From assembly GCA_023389575.1 (NCBI GenBank), contig JAEWEG010000005.1, forward strand, positions 18,527 to 82,526: a stretch of 64,000 nucleotides of DNA, written 5' to 3'. Source of the DNA: Chloroflexota bacterium. Lineage in GTDB: Bacteria; Chloroflexota; Chloroflexia; Thermomicrobiales; UBA6265. The notes under the pieces were generated by a model. That model saw nothing but the letters and a program-made list of their open reading frames with translations, ran no database searches and was not told the origin of the DNA. Positions 17,249 to 25,622 of the stretch are shown here, piece after piece (the stretch's first letter is position 1; each line of letters begins with the position of its first letter). Both the position numbers and the translations under genes were made by a program.

Positions 17249-18022
17249 ATGCCAAACGAAATGGCCAGATTGATCCGCGAACGCCGCCAGGACCTGGGAT
17301 TGACCCAGGAGCAGTTGGCTGAGCGCATTGGTGGCGGAGCCCGTCAGTCGGAAGTGTCCCGTCTCGAGGCCGGACACGTCGCCCTTCCCCGGCGGTTGCG
17401 CATGGAGCAGATCTCCCGAGCCCTCGAACTCCCGCTCGGCGAACTCCTCATTCGCTCCGGGTGGGCCGGCGCCGATGGGATCGAGGACCCGGCGGCGGGC
17501 GATCGCGATCGAGGCGACACCGTCACCGGTGAGGAAGACAGCCAGGTAGTGCAGGCGAGCGTCAATGAGCTTCATGAACTCAACCAGGGGCTCCAGGCGA
17601 GTGTCAACAAGCTCCAGCTCGCGAACGATCGACTGCGCGACCGAGGCATTGAAAAGGAAACGGAACTCCGCACCGCCGAAGCGATCGTCGATCAGTTGCG
17701 CGCGATCCTGAACGCCCTTTCCGATCCAGTGGTCGTTGTCAACACCTCCGGCTTTGTGGTGGTGGAGAACACCGCCTACGCCATTTTCGCCGCCAGATAC
17801 ACGGATTCCCCCACCATGTATGACGCCGCGGGAGCCGTCATTCCCCCGAAGGACCTGCCCCTCGAACGCGCCGCTCAGGGTGAGCAGTTCACGATGGACA
17901 TCCACATCGAAAACGCGGAAGAGCGCATGGCGTACAAGGTCGAAGGACAACCCGCCTCCACCGTTCACGGTGGCCTCGTTGGGGTCGTCAGCTTCCGCGC
18001 CCGGAACGCCGCCTCGGCCTGA
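17249..18022 (+). CDS. XRE-family regulator with coiled coil and PAS-like domain
   Basis: Protein of 257 residues. An N-terminal Cro/CI helix-turn-helix spans about residues 5-62 (RERRQDLGLTQEQLAERIG, then SEVSRLEAG). Residues about 100-150 form a predicted coiled coil with heptad-like LNQGLQASVNKLQLANDRL. Residues about 150-250 look like a PAS-type sensor (LNALSDPVVVVNTSGFVVVENTA). ATG 17249 follows AGGAA. This suggests a ligand- or redox-sensing DNA-binding protein. No adjacent partner gene is evident, and the ligand is unknown. Confidence 0.78.
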   Translation: MPNEMARLIRERRQDLGLTQEQLAERIGGGARQSEVSRLEAGHVALPRRLRMEQISRALELPLGELLIRSGWAGADGIEDPAAGDRDRGDTVTGEEDSQVVQASVNELHELNQGLQASVNKLQLANDRLRDRGIEKETELRTAEAIVDQLRAILNALSDPVVVVNTSGFVVVENTAYAIFAARYTDSPTMYDAAGAVIPPKDLPLERAAQGEQFTMDIHIENAEERMAYKVEGQPASTVHGGLVGVVSFRARNAASA

Positions 18023-18310
18023 CCCTCAACCGCGCCATCCTATCCGGCCACCCTGACCCGCGTCCATCCAGGCGACACGCGCCAGGGCAGCCACGTGTCC
18101 AACGCGTCCCACACCAGTTTTCACCAGCGTGGCGGGGTTTCCGTCTCTCGTTGCGTTCACTGGGTGGACGGCCCCGAGTCTCCACGGATGCTCACGGTCG
18201 CGTCCTCCACCGCGCCCATCCAGACCGGCCCGAACCACCCACCGAACCCACGAAAGGACCTTCACCATGACCACCATTCAGCCCACGCCTCATCCATGAA
18301 CCTCCGCCAC

Positions 18311-18380
18311 CGTACGGGCGGACCTGCCGCCGGTGGCTCACGATCCATGTCTTGTGTTGCCCAGGTGGTTGTTGTCCGCC
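18311..18380. repeat. Dispersed repeat family B, copy 1
   Basis: Begins CGTACGGGCGGACCTGCCG and ends GTTGTCCGCC (18371-18380), so the ends GGGCGGAC/GTCCGCCC can pair. The second full copy at 19980-20056 shares both ends and the CCAGG-rich middle. Partial inverted copies of the core lie at 40525 and 58456. Confidence 0.7.
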
Positions 18381-18517
18381 CATCGCTCACCTCACGTCCA
18401 CACAACCGCACCTCATCCCGACCGGAGTGAAGCGGAGTGGAGGGACCTCCCGCCCGCGGGCGAAATCCCATGAGCAGCCACCCAACCGCTCACCTTACGT
18501 CCAACGCACATCAACTC

Positions 18518-18862
18518 CGTCATCCTGAGCGCCAGCGAAGGACCCCCGGACGAAGTCCTTGGCGGCGCAGCCGCCACCTGGGCAACGACCAGTCACCCCA
18601 GGTCAGCGAGCGGAACGGCTCGCTCGGCGCACCGCCTGGCGGCGGAAGGACTTTGTCCGGAGACCCATCGGCTTCGCCTCTGGGTGACGACGTCGGTCTG
18701 AGAACTCGGACCCGTCCCGGCCTCTCCCAATCGCTCACCATTCCATGCACCAGTACGGAAACCCTAACCGGCAGCCAAGTCAACCACTCCATAGGCAGCG
18801 TGCCGGTGCACGCGGAGCGTGGCCTGTCCAGAGCGAAGCGTGGGAGGTTTCCCTCAAATCGC
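18518..18862. repeat. Dispersed composite repeat family A, copy R1
   Basis: Begins with CGTCATCCTGAGCGCCAGCG, runs through GGACGAAGTCCTTGGCGG, and ends with the REP-like part: ACGGAAACCCTAACCGGC near 18755-18772 and GTGCCGGTGCACGCGG with GGTTTCCCTC at the end. Related copies, some inverted, lie at 25145-25484 and 32829-33142. Shorter hairpin-only copies flank the RAYT gene at 27466. No coding function is evident. Confidence 0.75.
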
Positions 18863-18918
18863 CACACCACGTCGCCGCGCGCGACAACATCATTACCGAT
18901 CCAACATTAATTCCAGGA

Positions 18919-19000
18919 CCGACATTAATCCCCAACCCTAAAAGGCCCGTCGTTCCGGGCCAAATCACCCCTCGAACCTGAATACATGGATTAATGTCGG
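18919..19000. repeat. 13-bp perfect inverted repeat enclosing a small hairpin
   Basis: CCGACATTAATCC (18919-18931) is repeated exactly as its complement GGATTAATGTCGG (18988-19000). Inside lies GGCCCG (18944-18949) paired with CGGGCC (18956-18961). ACATTAAT also occurs as a direct repeat at 18904 and 18922. The region is AT-rich against its surroundings and sits about 55 bp upstream of a strong promoter. Confidence 0.6.
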
Positions 19001-19055
19001 CGAAAAAACACACCATCCGAAACGACCGCATTTCAGCATCGCCGTCCCATCTCCC

Positions 19056-19083
19056 TTGACAGTCCCTCCCCCCATCCTATGAT
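19056..19083 (+). promoter_or_regulatory. Strong sigma70-type promoter
   Basis: TTGACA (19056-19061), 16-bp spacer, TATGAT (19078-19083). It reads toward the RraA-like gene at 19190. Confidence 0.75.
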
Positions 19084-19097
19084 GGAATCTGGTTTCA
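19083..19097 (+). promoter_or_regulatory. Putative IclR-type operator (TGGAA-N5-TTTCA)
   Basis: TGGAATCTGGTTTCA starts on the last base of the -10 hexamer, exactly as at 5883 and 15367. It continues with CACGTTCTGG, close to CACGTTTCTGG after the 5883 site. This links the RraA-like gene to the same putative regulon. Confidence 0.62.
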
Positions 19098-19189
19098 CGT
19101 TCTGGTGGCCCAGGGTCCAGCATGCCCCGTCATGCAACGCCTGGCCACCCGTATGGGACCGCAACGACGGTCCCGGAGGTTAAGGTCTC

Positions 19190-19885
19190 GTGTCACTCAG
19201 CGCCACATCGGCCGAATCCCCCTCCTCGCGGGAGGAAACCGCTCTCTTCGATACCCTCGCGGCCGAACTCTACACGGCGGTGATTTCCGACACGCTCGAC
19301 AAGGTCGGCTACCGCGACCAGGCCATGACGGCCGACATCCGCCCCGTCTTCCAGGGCGCGACAATCATCGGCCGCGCTCACACCGTCCTCTCGTCCGACG
19401 TCTACCAGATCAAGGACGATCCCTACGAACTGGAGATCGCCGCCATCGACAGCGTCCCGGTCAACGGCGTCGTCGTCGCCTCCACAAACAAATCCACCCG
19501 CACCTGCATGTGGGGCGAACTGCTCTCCACCGCCACCCGCGCCCGGGGCGGGCGCGGCGCCATCATCGATGGCCACGTGCGTGACGTCGCCATGATCGAG
19601 CGGATGGAGTTCCCGGTCTTCGGCACCGGCATGCGGCCGGTCGACTCCAACGGCCGCGGCATGATCATCAGCTACGCCGAACCCATCGTCTGCGGCGGCG
19701 TGCTCGTCAACGAGGGCGACATCGTCTTCGCCGATATCGACGGCATCGTGGTCATCCCCCAGGCCGTCGAGGAAGAAGTCATCCGCCTTGCTCGCGAAAA
19801 GGTCTCCACCGAAAGCTCCATGCGCGACTGGCTGTCCGAAGGCCGGTCATTGCGCGAAGCCTTCGATCACTTCGGCATTCTGTAG
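19190..19885 (+). CDS. RraA-like/HMG aldolase family protein
   Basis: Protein of 231 residues of the RraA-like fold, which includes 4-hydroxy-4-methyl-2-oxoglutarate/oxaloacetate aldolases and the RNase E regulator RraA. Family motifs are GGRGAIIDGHVRDV (the Arg-Asp pair that binds metal and substrate), PVFGTGMRP, and GDIVFADIDGIVVIP. The GTG start at 19190 lies behind CGGAGG. The catabolic surroundings make an aldolase or decarboxylase role more likely than RNase E control. The promoter carries an IclR-type operator. Confidence 0.88.
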   Translation: MSLSATSAESPSSREETALFDTLAAELYTAVISDTLDKVGYRDQAMTADIRPVFQGATIIGRAHTVLSSDVYQIKDDPYELEIAAIDSVPVNGVVVASTNKSTRTCMWGELLSTATRARGGRGAIIDGHVRDVAMIERMEFPVFGTGMRPVDSNGRGMIISYAEPIVCGGVLVNEGDIVFADIDGIVVIPQAVEEEVIRLAREKVSTESSMRDWLSEGRSLREAFDHFGIL

Positions 19886-19979
19886 CGGCGCATACCTGGT
19901 AGGGGCCGATCTCGTATCGGCCCTGGAAGGGATGCATCAGGTAGGCTCCACGAAATCCGGGCGAACCACCTCACACCGC

Positions 19980-20056
19980 CGTACGGATACGGGCGGACCT
20001 GCCGCCGATTGATCGCAATCTTGTCCAAAATGATGTCCAGGCGGCCGTTGTCCGCC
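19980..20056. repeat. Dispersed repeat family B, copy 2
   Basis: Second full copy of the GGGCGGACCTGCCGCC...GTTGTCCGCC element, with complementary ends. It fills most of the 200-bp gap between the RraA-like gene and the amidohydrolase gene. Confidence 0.7.
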
Positions 20057-20085
20057 CTGCCTGGCATCGCGAGAATGGAACGCCC

Positions 20086-20970
20086 ATGGTGATCGACGTC
20101 CACACTCACACCCCCCGCTTCGAAACCGACATCCCGGCCGGCCTGCGGGACGCCACCATCAACTCGAAGTGGAACCCGGCCGGAGCCCGGCCACTCGTCT
20201 ACACCTGGGCGGAGTTCGAGGGGGCGATGTCGCCGGTCGATCGCGCCATCGTCTTCAACATCGCCCAGCACCCCACCACCAACCTGCTGGTGGACGAGCC
20301 CTACCTGGCCAAGGCCCCCCAGGTCAACGACGAGACCGCCGCCTTCGTCCGGAGCAACCCGGAGAAATACATCGGCTTTCTCTCCGTCCACCCCGACGAC
20401 CCGGCGTTGCTGGAAGAGGTCGAACGCGGCACCGGCGACCTCGGCCTGCGGGGCATCAAGCTGGGCCACAATTACCAGAACGTCGACCCCCTGGGCGAGA
20501 ACGCCATGCGCCTCTACGCCTACGCCGAAGAACACAACCTCCCGATGATGTTCCACCAGGGAACCTCGCCGGTCCGGTTCGCCGGCATCGACCACGCCCA
20601 CCCGCGCCACACCGACCGCATCGCCATGGCGTTCCCCAACCTCACCATCATCATGGCGCATATCGGCCACCCGTTCTGCCTCGATGCCCTGATGGTCGCC
20701 CGCAAGCATCCCAACGTCTGGGCCGACATCTCCGGATGCGTCCTCCGGCCGTGGGGCTTCTACCAGGCGATGGCCGCCGCCCTGGAGTGGGGCGTGCTCG
20801 ACAGGATCCTCTTCGGCTCCGACTACCCGGCCTCCACCCCGGACGAGACCATGCGCCTGTTCCGCGCCGTCAACGACGCCCGCCCTGGCGGTGGCGCCCC
20901 GACCATCCCGGAGGCCCACATCGAACGCATCATCGAGCAGGACAGCCTCGCCCTTCTCGGCCTGGACTGA
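20086..20970 (+). CDS. Amidohydrolase family protein (ACMSD-like TIM barrel)
   Basis: Metal-dependent hydrolase/decarboxylase of 294 residues (Amidohydro_2). The HxH motif is at His6/His8 (DVHTHTP). Further family landmarks are GIKLGH, MFHQGT, IIMAHIGHP and the catalytic Asp in LFGSDYP. It follows the RraA-like gene and plausibly acts in the same ring-cleavage or acid-sugar pathway; members include 2-pyrone-4,6-dicarboxylate lactonase and ACMSD. The exact substrate is unknown. Confidence 0.9.
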   Translation: MVIDVHTHTPRFETDIPAGLRDATINSKWNPAGARPLVYTWAEFEGAMSPVDRAIVFNIAQHPTTNLLVDEPYLAKAPQVNDETAAFVRSNPEKYIGFLSVHPDDPALLEEVERGTGDLGLRGIKLGHNYQNVDPLGENAMRLYAYAEEHNLPMMFHQGTSPVRFAGIDHAHPRHTDRIAMAFPNLTIIMAHIGHPFCLDALMVARKHPNVWADISGCVLRPWGFYQAMAAALEWGVLDRILFGSDYPASTPDETMRLFRAVNDARPGGGAPTIPEAHIERIIEQDSLALLGLD

Positions 20971-21162
20971 CCCGCGGAATTCACGCCTTCTCGATCGGGC
21001 GCGCGGGCATCCGGCGCGCCGTGGATGACCACGCCGTGTTCGGTCAGGTCCGGGAAGCCGGTCTCGTGGTAGAAATGCTGGTGAAGCGACCGCCATTCAG
21101 GCGGTGAGCCTTCCCCTCCCCATGCTCCTCGTGAAACCGGACCCAATGCCCGTGCCTGCCCG

Positions 21163-22380
21163 ATGAATACCTCTTCCTCCCGCCCGCGCTGGGTGATGGC
21201 GGTGCTCGCCGCCGGTATCTTCGTGACCGCGCTCAACATGCGCACCACCATCGTCTCGTTCCCGCCGATGCTGGAGATCATCCGCGCCGATACCGGGTTG
21301 TCGTCGTCGGTCGTTGGCCTGGTGATGACGCTGCCGGTGATTTGCTTCGCGCTGCTCTCGCTGGCGGCCCCGGCGGTGGCGGCCAGGCTCGGGCTCGACC
21401 GGTCGCTGATCCTGGCGATGGCGCTGGTCTGCGGCGGCATCCTGATCCGGGTGTTGCCGACGATTCCGCCGCTCTACCTTGGCACGGTAGTGATCGGCAT
21501 GGCGATCGCCATCGGCAATGTGCTGGTTCCCTCAATGATCAAGCGGGATTTTCCCGACCATCCCGGCCTGATGGCCGCGGTCTACGGGCTGGGAATGTCG
21601 CTGGGCGGCACGCTGGCGGCGGCCGTGATGGTGCCGATCTACCAGAACACCGGCCTCGGTTGGCGAGGCACGCTTGGCGTGCTGGCGATACCGACCGCGA
21701 TCGCCGTGCTGGCATTGCTGCCGAGGGTATGGCTTATCGAATCGAGCGACCTTCCGGGCCGGAGGCGCCCCGCGACGCCGAGCCTGTGGAAGGACCTGAT
21801 GGCCTGGCAGATCGCGCTGGTGATGGGCCTCCAGTCGTTCTTCTTCTACGGCCTGGGGACCTACGCGCCCACCATCCTGACCGACAACGGCATGTCCGAG
21901 TCGACGGCCGGCTTCATGTGGTCGATCTGCAACCTGGGGGCGATTCCGGCCTCGTTCGTGATGCCGCTGTTGTTCGCGCGAGGCTTGAACCAGCGCCTGC
22001 TGATGATGGGCGTGGCGGCGATGTTCTCGATCTCGATCGTGGGCATGCTGGTCGCGCCGGTGACCCTGACACCAGTCTGGATGATCTCGATGGGCATCGC
22101 CGGGGCCGGATCGTTCGCGGCGGTGCTGCTGTTCATCGTCCAGCGGACGCCGGACGCGGCCCACGCCTCGGCCCTCTCGGGGATGTCGCAGGCGGTGGGC
22201 TACGGCATCGCGGCGGTGGCGCCGTTCCTGTTCGGTGCCCTGCACGACCTGACCGGAGGCTGGACCGCGCCGATCCTGGTGGTGCTGGCGATGATCGTGC
22301 CCTTCGTGTGGGCGGCGCTCGGCGCCTGCCGCCCGGTCCTGGTTGGCCAGGCTGCCCCGGTGGCCGTGGTGGGAGACTGA
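21163..22380 (+). CDS. MFS transporter, CynX/NimT type
   Basis: Twelve-helix major facilitator of 405 residues. The N-terminal run ALNMRTTIVSFPPMLEIIRADTGLS is typical of the CynX/NimT (cyanate/nitroimidazole) subfamily, with GFMWSICNLGAIPAS in the second half. It is adjacent to a close paralogue about 90 bp downstream, indicating tandem duplication. The substrate is unknown, probably a small organic anion or drug. Confidence 0.9.
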   Translation: MNTSSSRPRWVMAVLAAGIFVTALNMRTTIVSFPPMLEIIRADTGLSSSVVGLVMTLPVICFALLSLAAPAVAARLGLDRSLILAMALVCGGILIRVLPTIPPLYLGTVVIGMAIAIGNVLVPSMIKRDFPDHPGLMAAVYGLGMSLGGTLAAAVMVPIYQNTGLGWRGTLGVLAIPTAIAVLALLPRVWLIESSDLPGRRRPATPSLWKDLMAWQIALVMGLQSFFFYGLGTYAPTILTDNGMSESTAGFMWSICNLGAIPASFVMPLLFARGLNQRLLMMGVAAMFSISIVGMLVAPVTLTPVWMISMGIAGAGSFAAVLLFIVQRTPDAAHASALSGMSQAVGYGIAAVAPFLFGALHDLTGGWTAPILVVLAMIVPFVWAALGACRPVLVGQAAPVAVVGD

Positions 22381-22466
22381 CCCACGCGGTACCATGGCCA
22401 CGGCGACCATGCCCGGATATCGACCCTTCGTGAAATCGGCGGTTCCTCCCTTACCATGACCTCTCA

Positions 22467-23678
22467 GTGACACCTCCATCGAGCAACAGGGCACGTGGCG
22501 CGGGCATCACCCTGCTGGCGCTTGGCATCGCCATCACCGCGTTCAACATGCGCACCGCCATCGTTGGCGTGGGACCGCTGCTCGACGCGATCCGGGCCGA
22601 CACCGGCATTTCGGCGACGGTGGCCGGGTTGCTGACGACCGTGCCCGTGATCTGCTTCGGGCTGCTGGCTGGGGTGGCGCCCCGCCTGGCGCACCGGTTC
22701 GGGATCGACCTCATGCTCTGGCTGACGATGGTTGGCCTGACGATCGGGATCATGATCCGGGTGGCGAATCCCCTTCCCGCGCTGTTCCTGGGCACGGTCG
22801 TGATCGGCGCCTCGATCGCGCTGGCGAACGTGCTGGTTCCGGCCGCGATCAAGCGGGACTTCCCGCACCGGACTGGCCTGATGACCGGTGTCTACACGAT
22901 GGGCATCGCGGCCGGTGGGTCGCTGGCGGCCGGGCTGATGGTGCCGATCCTGGAGAACACCCGCCTCGGCTGGCGCGGGACCCTGGGGACGATCGCGATT
23001 CCCGCTCTCCTGGCGGTGGTGGCGCTGTTGCCCCGGTTGCGGATGAACCGTGCGAGCCAGGCGACCAGCGCCGCGAACCCGGTTTCGCGGCCGAGCCTGT
23101 GGAAGAACAGGCTGGCCTGGCGGGTGAGCCTGTTCATGGGCCTGCAGTCGTTCGCCTTCTTCGGCCTGGGCACGTGGACCGCGACGCTCCTGATCGACAG
23201 CGGGCTCTCGGAGGCGCGGGCCGGGTTGATGTGGTCGCTCTGCAACCTGGCGGGGTTGCCGGTCTCGATGGTGGCGCCGTTGCTGGCCCAGCGGTTTCAC
23301 GACCAGCGGGCGATGGTGATCGTGACCGAGGCGATCTGGGCGGCGGCGGTGGTTGGCCTGCTGGTGGCCCCGGCGAGCTGGACCATCCTGTGGATGATCA
23401 TGTTCGGGATCGGGGCGGGCTCGTCGTTGAGCCTGGCGCTGATGTTCATCGTGCTGCGATCGCCAGACGCGGCCCACGCGGCGGCGCTCTCGGGTATGGC
23501 CCAGGCGGTGGGGTATTGCATCGCCGCCTCGGCTCCGTTCCTGTTCGGCGCGTTGCGGGACCTCACCGGTGGGTGGGAAGCCTCGATCGGGATGATCCTG
23601 GCGGTGCTGGCGTTGACCATGCTGTTCGGCTGGCAGGCGGGTCGGCGCGCGTATGTGACGGGCGAGCCCGTTCCGTGA
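22467..23678 (+). CDS. MFS transporter, CynX/NimT type (tandem paralogue)
   Basis: Twelve-helix transporter of 403 residues, closely similar to the upstream gene along its length (AFNMRTAIVGVGPLLDAIRADTG, NVLVPAAIKRDFP, FFGLGTWTATLLIDSGLSEARAGLMWSLCNL). The GTG start at 22467 has no clear ribosome-binding site; no better in-frame start is seen before the first helix. It converges with the MBL/rhodanese gene, whose stop is only a few bases away. Confidence 0.9.
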   Translation: MTPPSSNRARGAGITLLALGIAITAFNMRTAIVGVGPLLDAIRADTGISATVAGLLTTVPVICFGLLAGVAPRLAHRFGIDLMLWLTMVGLTIGIMIRVANPLPALFLGTVVIGASIALANVLVPAAIKRDFPHRTGLMTGVYTMGIAAGGSLAAGLMVPILENTRLGWRGTLGTIAIPALLAVVALLPRLRMNRASQATSAANPVSRPSLWKNRLAWRVSLFMGLQSFAFFGLGTWTATLLIDSGLSEARAGLMWSLCNLAGLPVSMVAPLLAQRFHDQRAMVIVTEAIWAAAVVGLLVAPASWTILWMIMFGIGAGSSLSLALMFIVLRSPDAAHAAALSGMAQAVGYCIAASAPFLFGALRDLTGGWEASIGMILAVLALTMLFGWQAGRRAYVTGEPVP

Positions 23679-23684
23679 GCGGTC

Positions 23685-25073
23685 TCATTGCACGGTTGGG
23701 AGACTGGCTTCGTTCCAGGCTTCCATTCCTGCGCTGACATTGATCAGCGAGGTATGGCCGCGCGCCTGGAGCAGGCTGGCCACCAGGCTGGAGCGGTAGC
23801 CCGTGCCGCAGATGATGGCGGTTTCCTGGCCGGGATCGAAGGGGATGGACGCACCCTGGGCGATCTCTCCGGCGAAGCGATGGCCGGCGCCCTCGATGTG
23901 GCCCTCTTCCCATTCGTCCTCGCGGCGAACGTCGAGCACCAGCGGTGGACTGGCTTCCTCCTCGAGGCGGGCCCGGAGCCCGTCGACGGTGATCTGGGCG
24001 AGCGGTTCGACCGGGTGGCCGGTGGCCTTCCAGGCGGCGATGCCGCCATCAAGGAAGCCATCCACCTGGTCGAGGCCGATGCGGCGGAGTTCCCTCACGG
24101 CGTCCGGGTACTGGGCGGGATCGTCCAGCACGAGGATGAGGCTCCGGTCGTAGGGAGCGAGCCAGCCAGCCCAGGTGAGGAAGTTCGGGCCGAGGCCGAG
24201 CGCGACCGAGCCGGGAATGTGGCCTTCGCCGAAGGCGTCCTGGCCGCGGCCGTCGATGACGAGGGCGCCGGAGCGGACGCGTTCGGTGACTTCTTCCGTG
24301 GAGAGGGCGGAGCCGGGCTTGAGCGATTCGATGGGCGCGGCGCCTTCCTTGTTGACGCGTTTCAGTTCCGGGTAGTAGGTGGGGGCGAGTGGCATGCCGG
24401 AGAGGACGGTGGAGATGAACTCGTCCTCCGACTTCGGGCGGAAGGCGTAGTTGAATCGCTTTTCGTCGCCGATGGTGGTGGTTGGGGAGTCGCCGATCTT
24501 GCGGCCGCAGGACGATCCCGCCGTGTGGCCGGGGTAGACGGTGAGGGCGTCTGGCAGGCCGGAGAGGGTTTCGGAGACGGTGGTGTAGAGCTGGCTGGCG
24601 AGGGTTTTGGTCTGGGATTCGCCGAGGAGATCGGGGCGACCGACTTCGCCGACGAAGAGGGCATCGCCGGAGAAGAGGGCCACCGGTTCGGGGCCCTGGG
24701 CGGGGTTTATGAGCAGGTAGGAGAGGTGTTCCGGGGTGTGGCCGGGGGTGGCGATGGCGCGGAGGATGAGGGTTCCGACGCGGACCTCGTCTCCATCGTC
24801 GAGGGGGGTGTGCGGGAAGTCCTGCTGGCCCTGGCGGCTGGCGTAGAGCGGCGCGCCGGTGGCGGCGGCGAGTTCGGGGGCGCCGGAGACGAAGTCGGCG
24901 TGGACGTGGGTTTCGAGGATGGCGCTGATCCGCAGGCTGTGTTCGGAGGCCCAGTCGAGGCAGGCCTGGATGTCGCGGCGGGGATCGATGACGGCGAGGT
25001 CGCCGGTGGTTTCATCCGCGACGAGGTAGGCGACCTGGGCGAGGGATGGGGTGAAGACGCGGTCGATGATCAT
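23685..25073 (-). CDS. Metallo-beta-lactamase-fold persulfide dioxygenase-like protein with two rhodanese domains
   Basis: Protein of 462 residues. The N-terminal MBL domain has ETHVHADFVSG (His56, His58, Asp60) and TPGHTPEHLSYLL, as in ETHE1/Blh persulfide dioxygenases. Two rhodanese domains follow. The first (around GEGHIPGSVALGLG) has Asp instead of the catalytic Cys in LILVLDD, so it is probably inactive. The second has Cys422 in CGTGYR and looks active. ATG 25073 follows GAGGAA. The likely role is oxidation or transfer of sulfane sulfur, which fits the SoxC-like gene 12 kb away. Confidence 0.9.
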   Translation of the reverse strand: MIIDRVFTPSLAQVAYLVADETTGDLAVIDPRRDIQACLDWASEHSLRISAILETHVHADFVSGAPELAAATGAPLYASRQGQQDFPHTPLDDGDEVRVGTLILRAIATPGHTPEHLSYLLINPAQGPEPVALFSGDALFVGEVGRPDLLGESQTKTLASQLYTTVSETLSGLPDALTVYPGHTAGSSCGRKIGDSPTTTIGDEKRFNYAFRPKSEDEFISTVLSGMPLAPTYYPELKRVNKEGAAPIESLKPGSALSTEEVTERVRSGALVIDGRGQDAFGEGHIPGSVALGLGPNFLTWAGWLAPYDRSLILVLDDPAQYPDAVRELRRIGLDQVDGFLDGGIAAWKATGHPVEPLAQITVDGLRARLEEEASPPLVLDVRREDEWEEGHIEGAGHRFAGEIAQGASIPFDPGQETAIICGTGYRSSLVASLLQARGHTSLINVSAGMEAWNEASLPTVQ

Positions 25074-25144
25074 GCGGGGTTCCTCACGGGTGGGTGCGGC
25101 GGTGGTTTGGACCTGGGTCCATCTTAGCGGGTGAGGTGGGATTT

Positions 25145-25484
25145 GGGATAGCGTAAGCGAAACCTCCCACGCTTCGCTCTGGACAGGCCACGCTCCGCGT
25201 GCACCGGCACGCTCTGCATGCGATGCGGGCGATTTCGCGACCGCACCCGCTTTTGCCATCGCGAACCATTCCCGTCATGCCGAGCGACGGTTCTCCTCCC
25301 CAGGCCGGGGAGGAGCCAGAGGAGGGGTATGAGGCATCCCCGGACGAAGTCCTTCCGCCGTCAGGCGGGGTTCCATGCGCGAGCGGTTTTGCTCGCTGAC
25401 CTGGGGTGACCGGTGGTTGCCCAGGTGGCGGCTTCGCCGCCAAGGACTTCGTCCGGGGGTCCTTCGCTGGAGCTCAGGATGACG
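25145..25484. repeat. Dispersed composite repeat family A, copy R2 (inverted relative to R1)
   Basis: Contains AAACCTCCCACGCTTCGCTC and CACGCTCCGCGTGCACCGGC at one end, and CAAGGACTTCGTCCGGGGG with AGCTCAGGATGACGG at the other. This is the reverse complement order of R1 at 18518. It fills the gap between the convergently controlled MBL/rhodanese and luciferase-like genes. No coding function is seen. Confidence 0.72.
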
Positions 25485-25622
25485 GCAAAGGTTGTGTGTG
25501 ACAGGCGTTTGAGTGCCTGCGGTTCCATGGGAAAGGAAGGGCATTCACCGGCGGGTTCGCGAATGGTGAGGTGCACGATCGATGCCGGTTAGCCCTTCCC
25601 TACGAAAGATGAGGCGTTGGGG

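Noticed and set aside
18023..19055. Possible CRISPR array or tandem repeat block
   Set aside because: The repeats here are dispersed elements and hairpins, not regularly spaced identical units with spacers.
20971..21162. Minus-strand peptide around WRSLHQHFYHETGFPDLTEH in the gap before the MFS pair
   Set aside because: Looks protein-like over a short stretch, but no start, domain or length supports a gene. It may be a decayed fragment.
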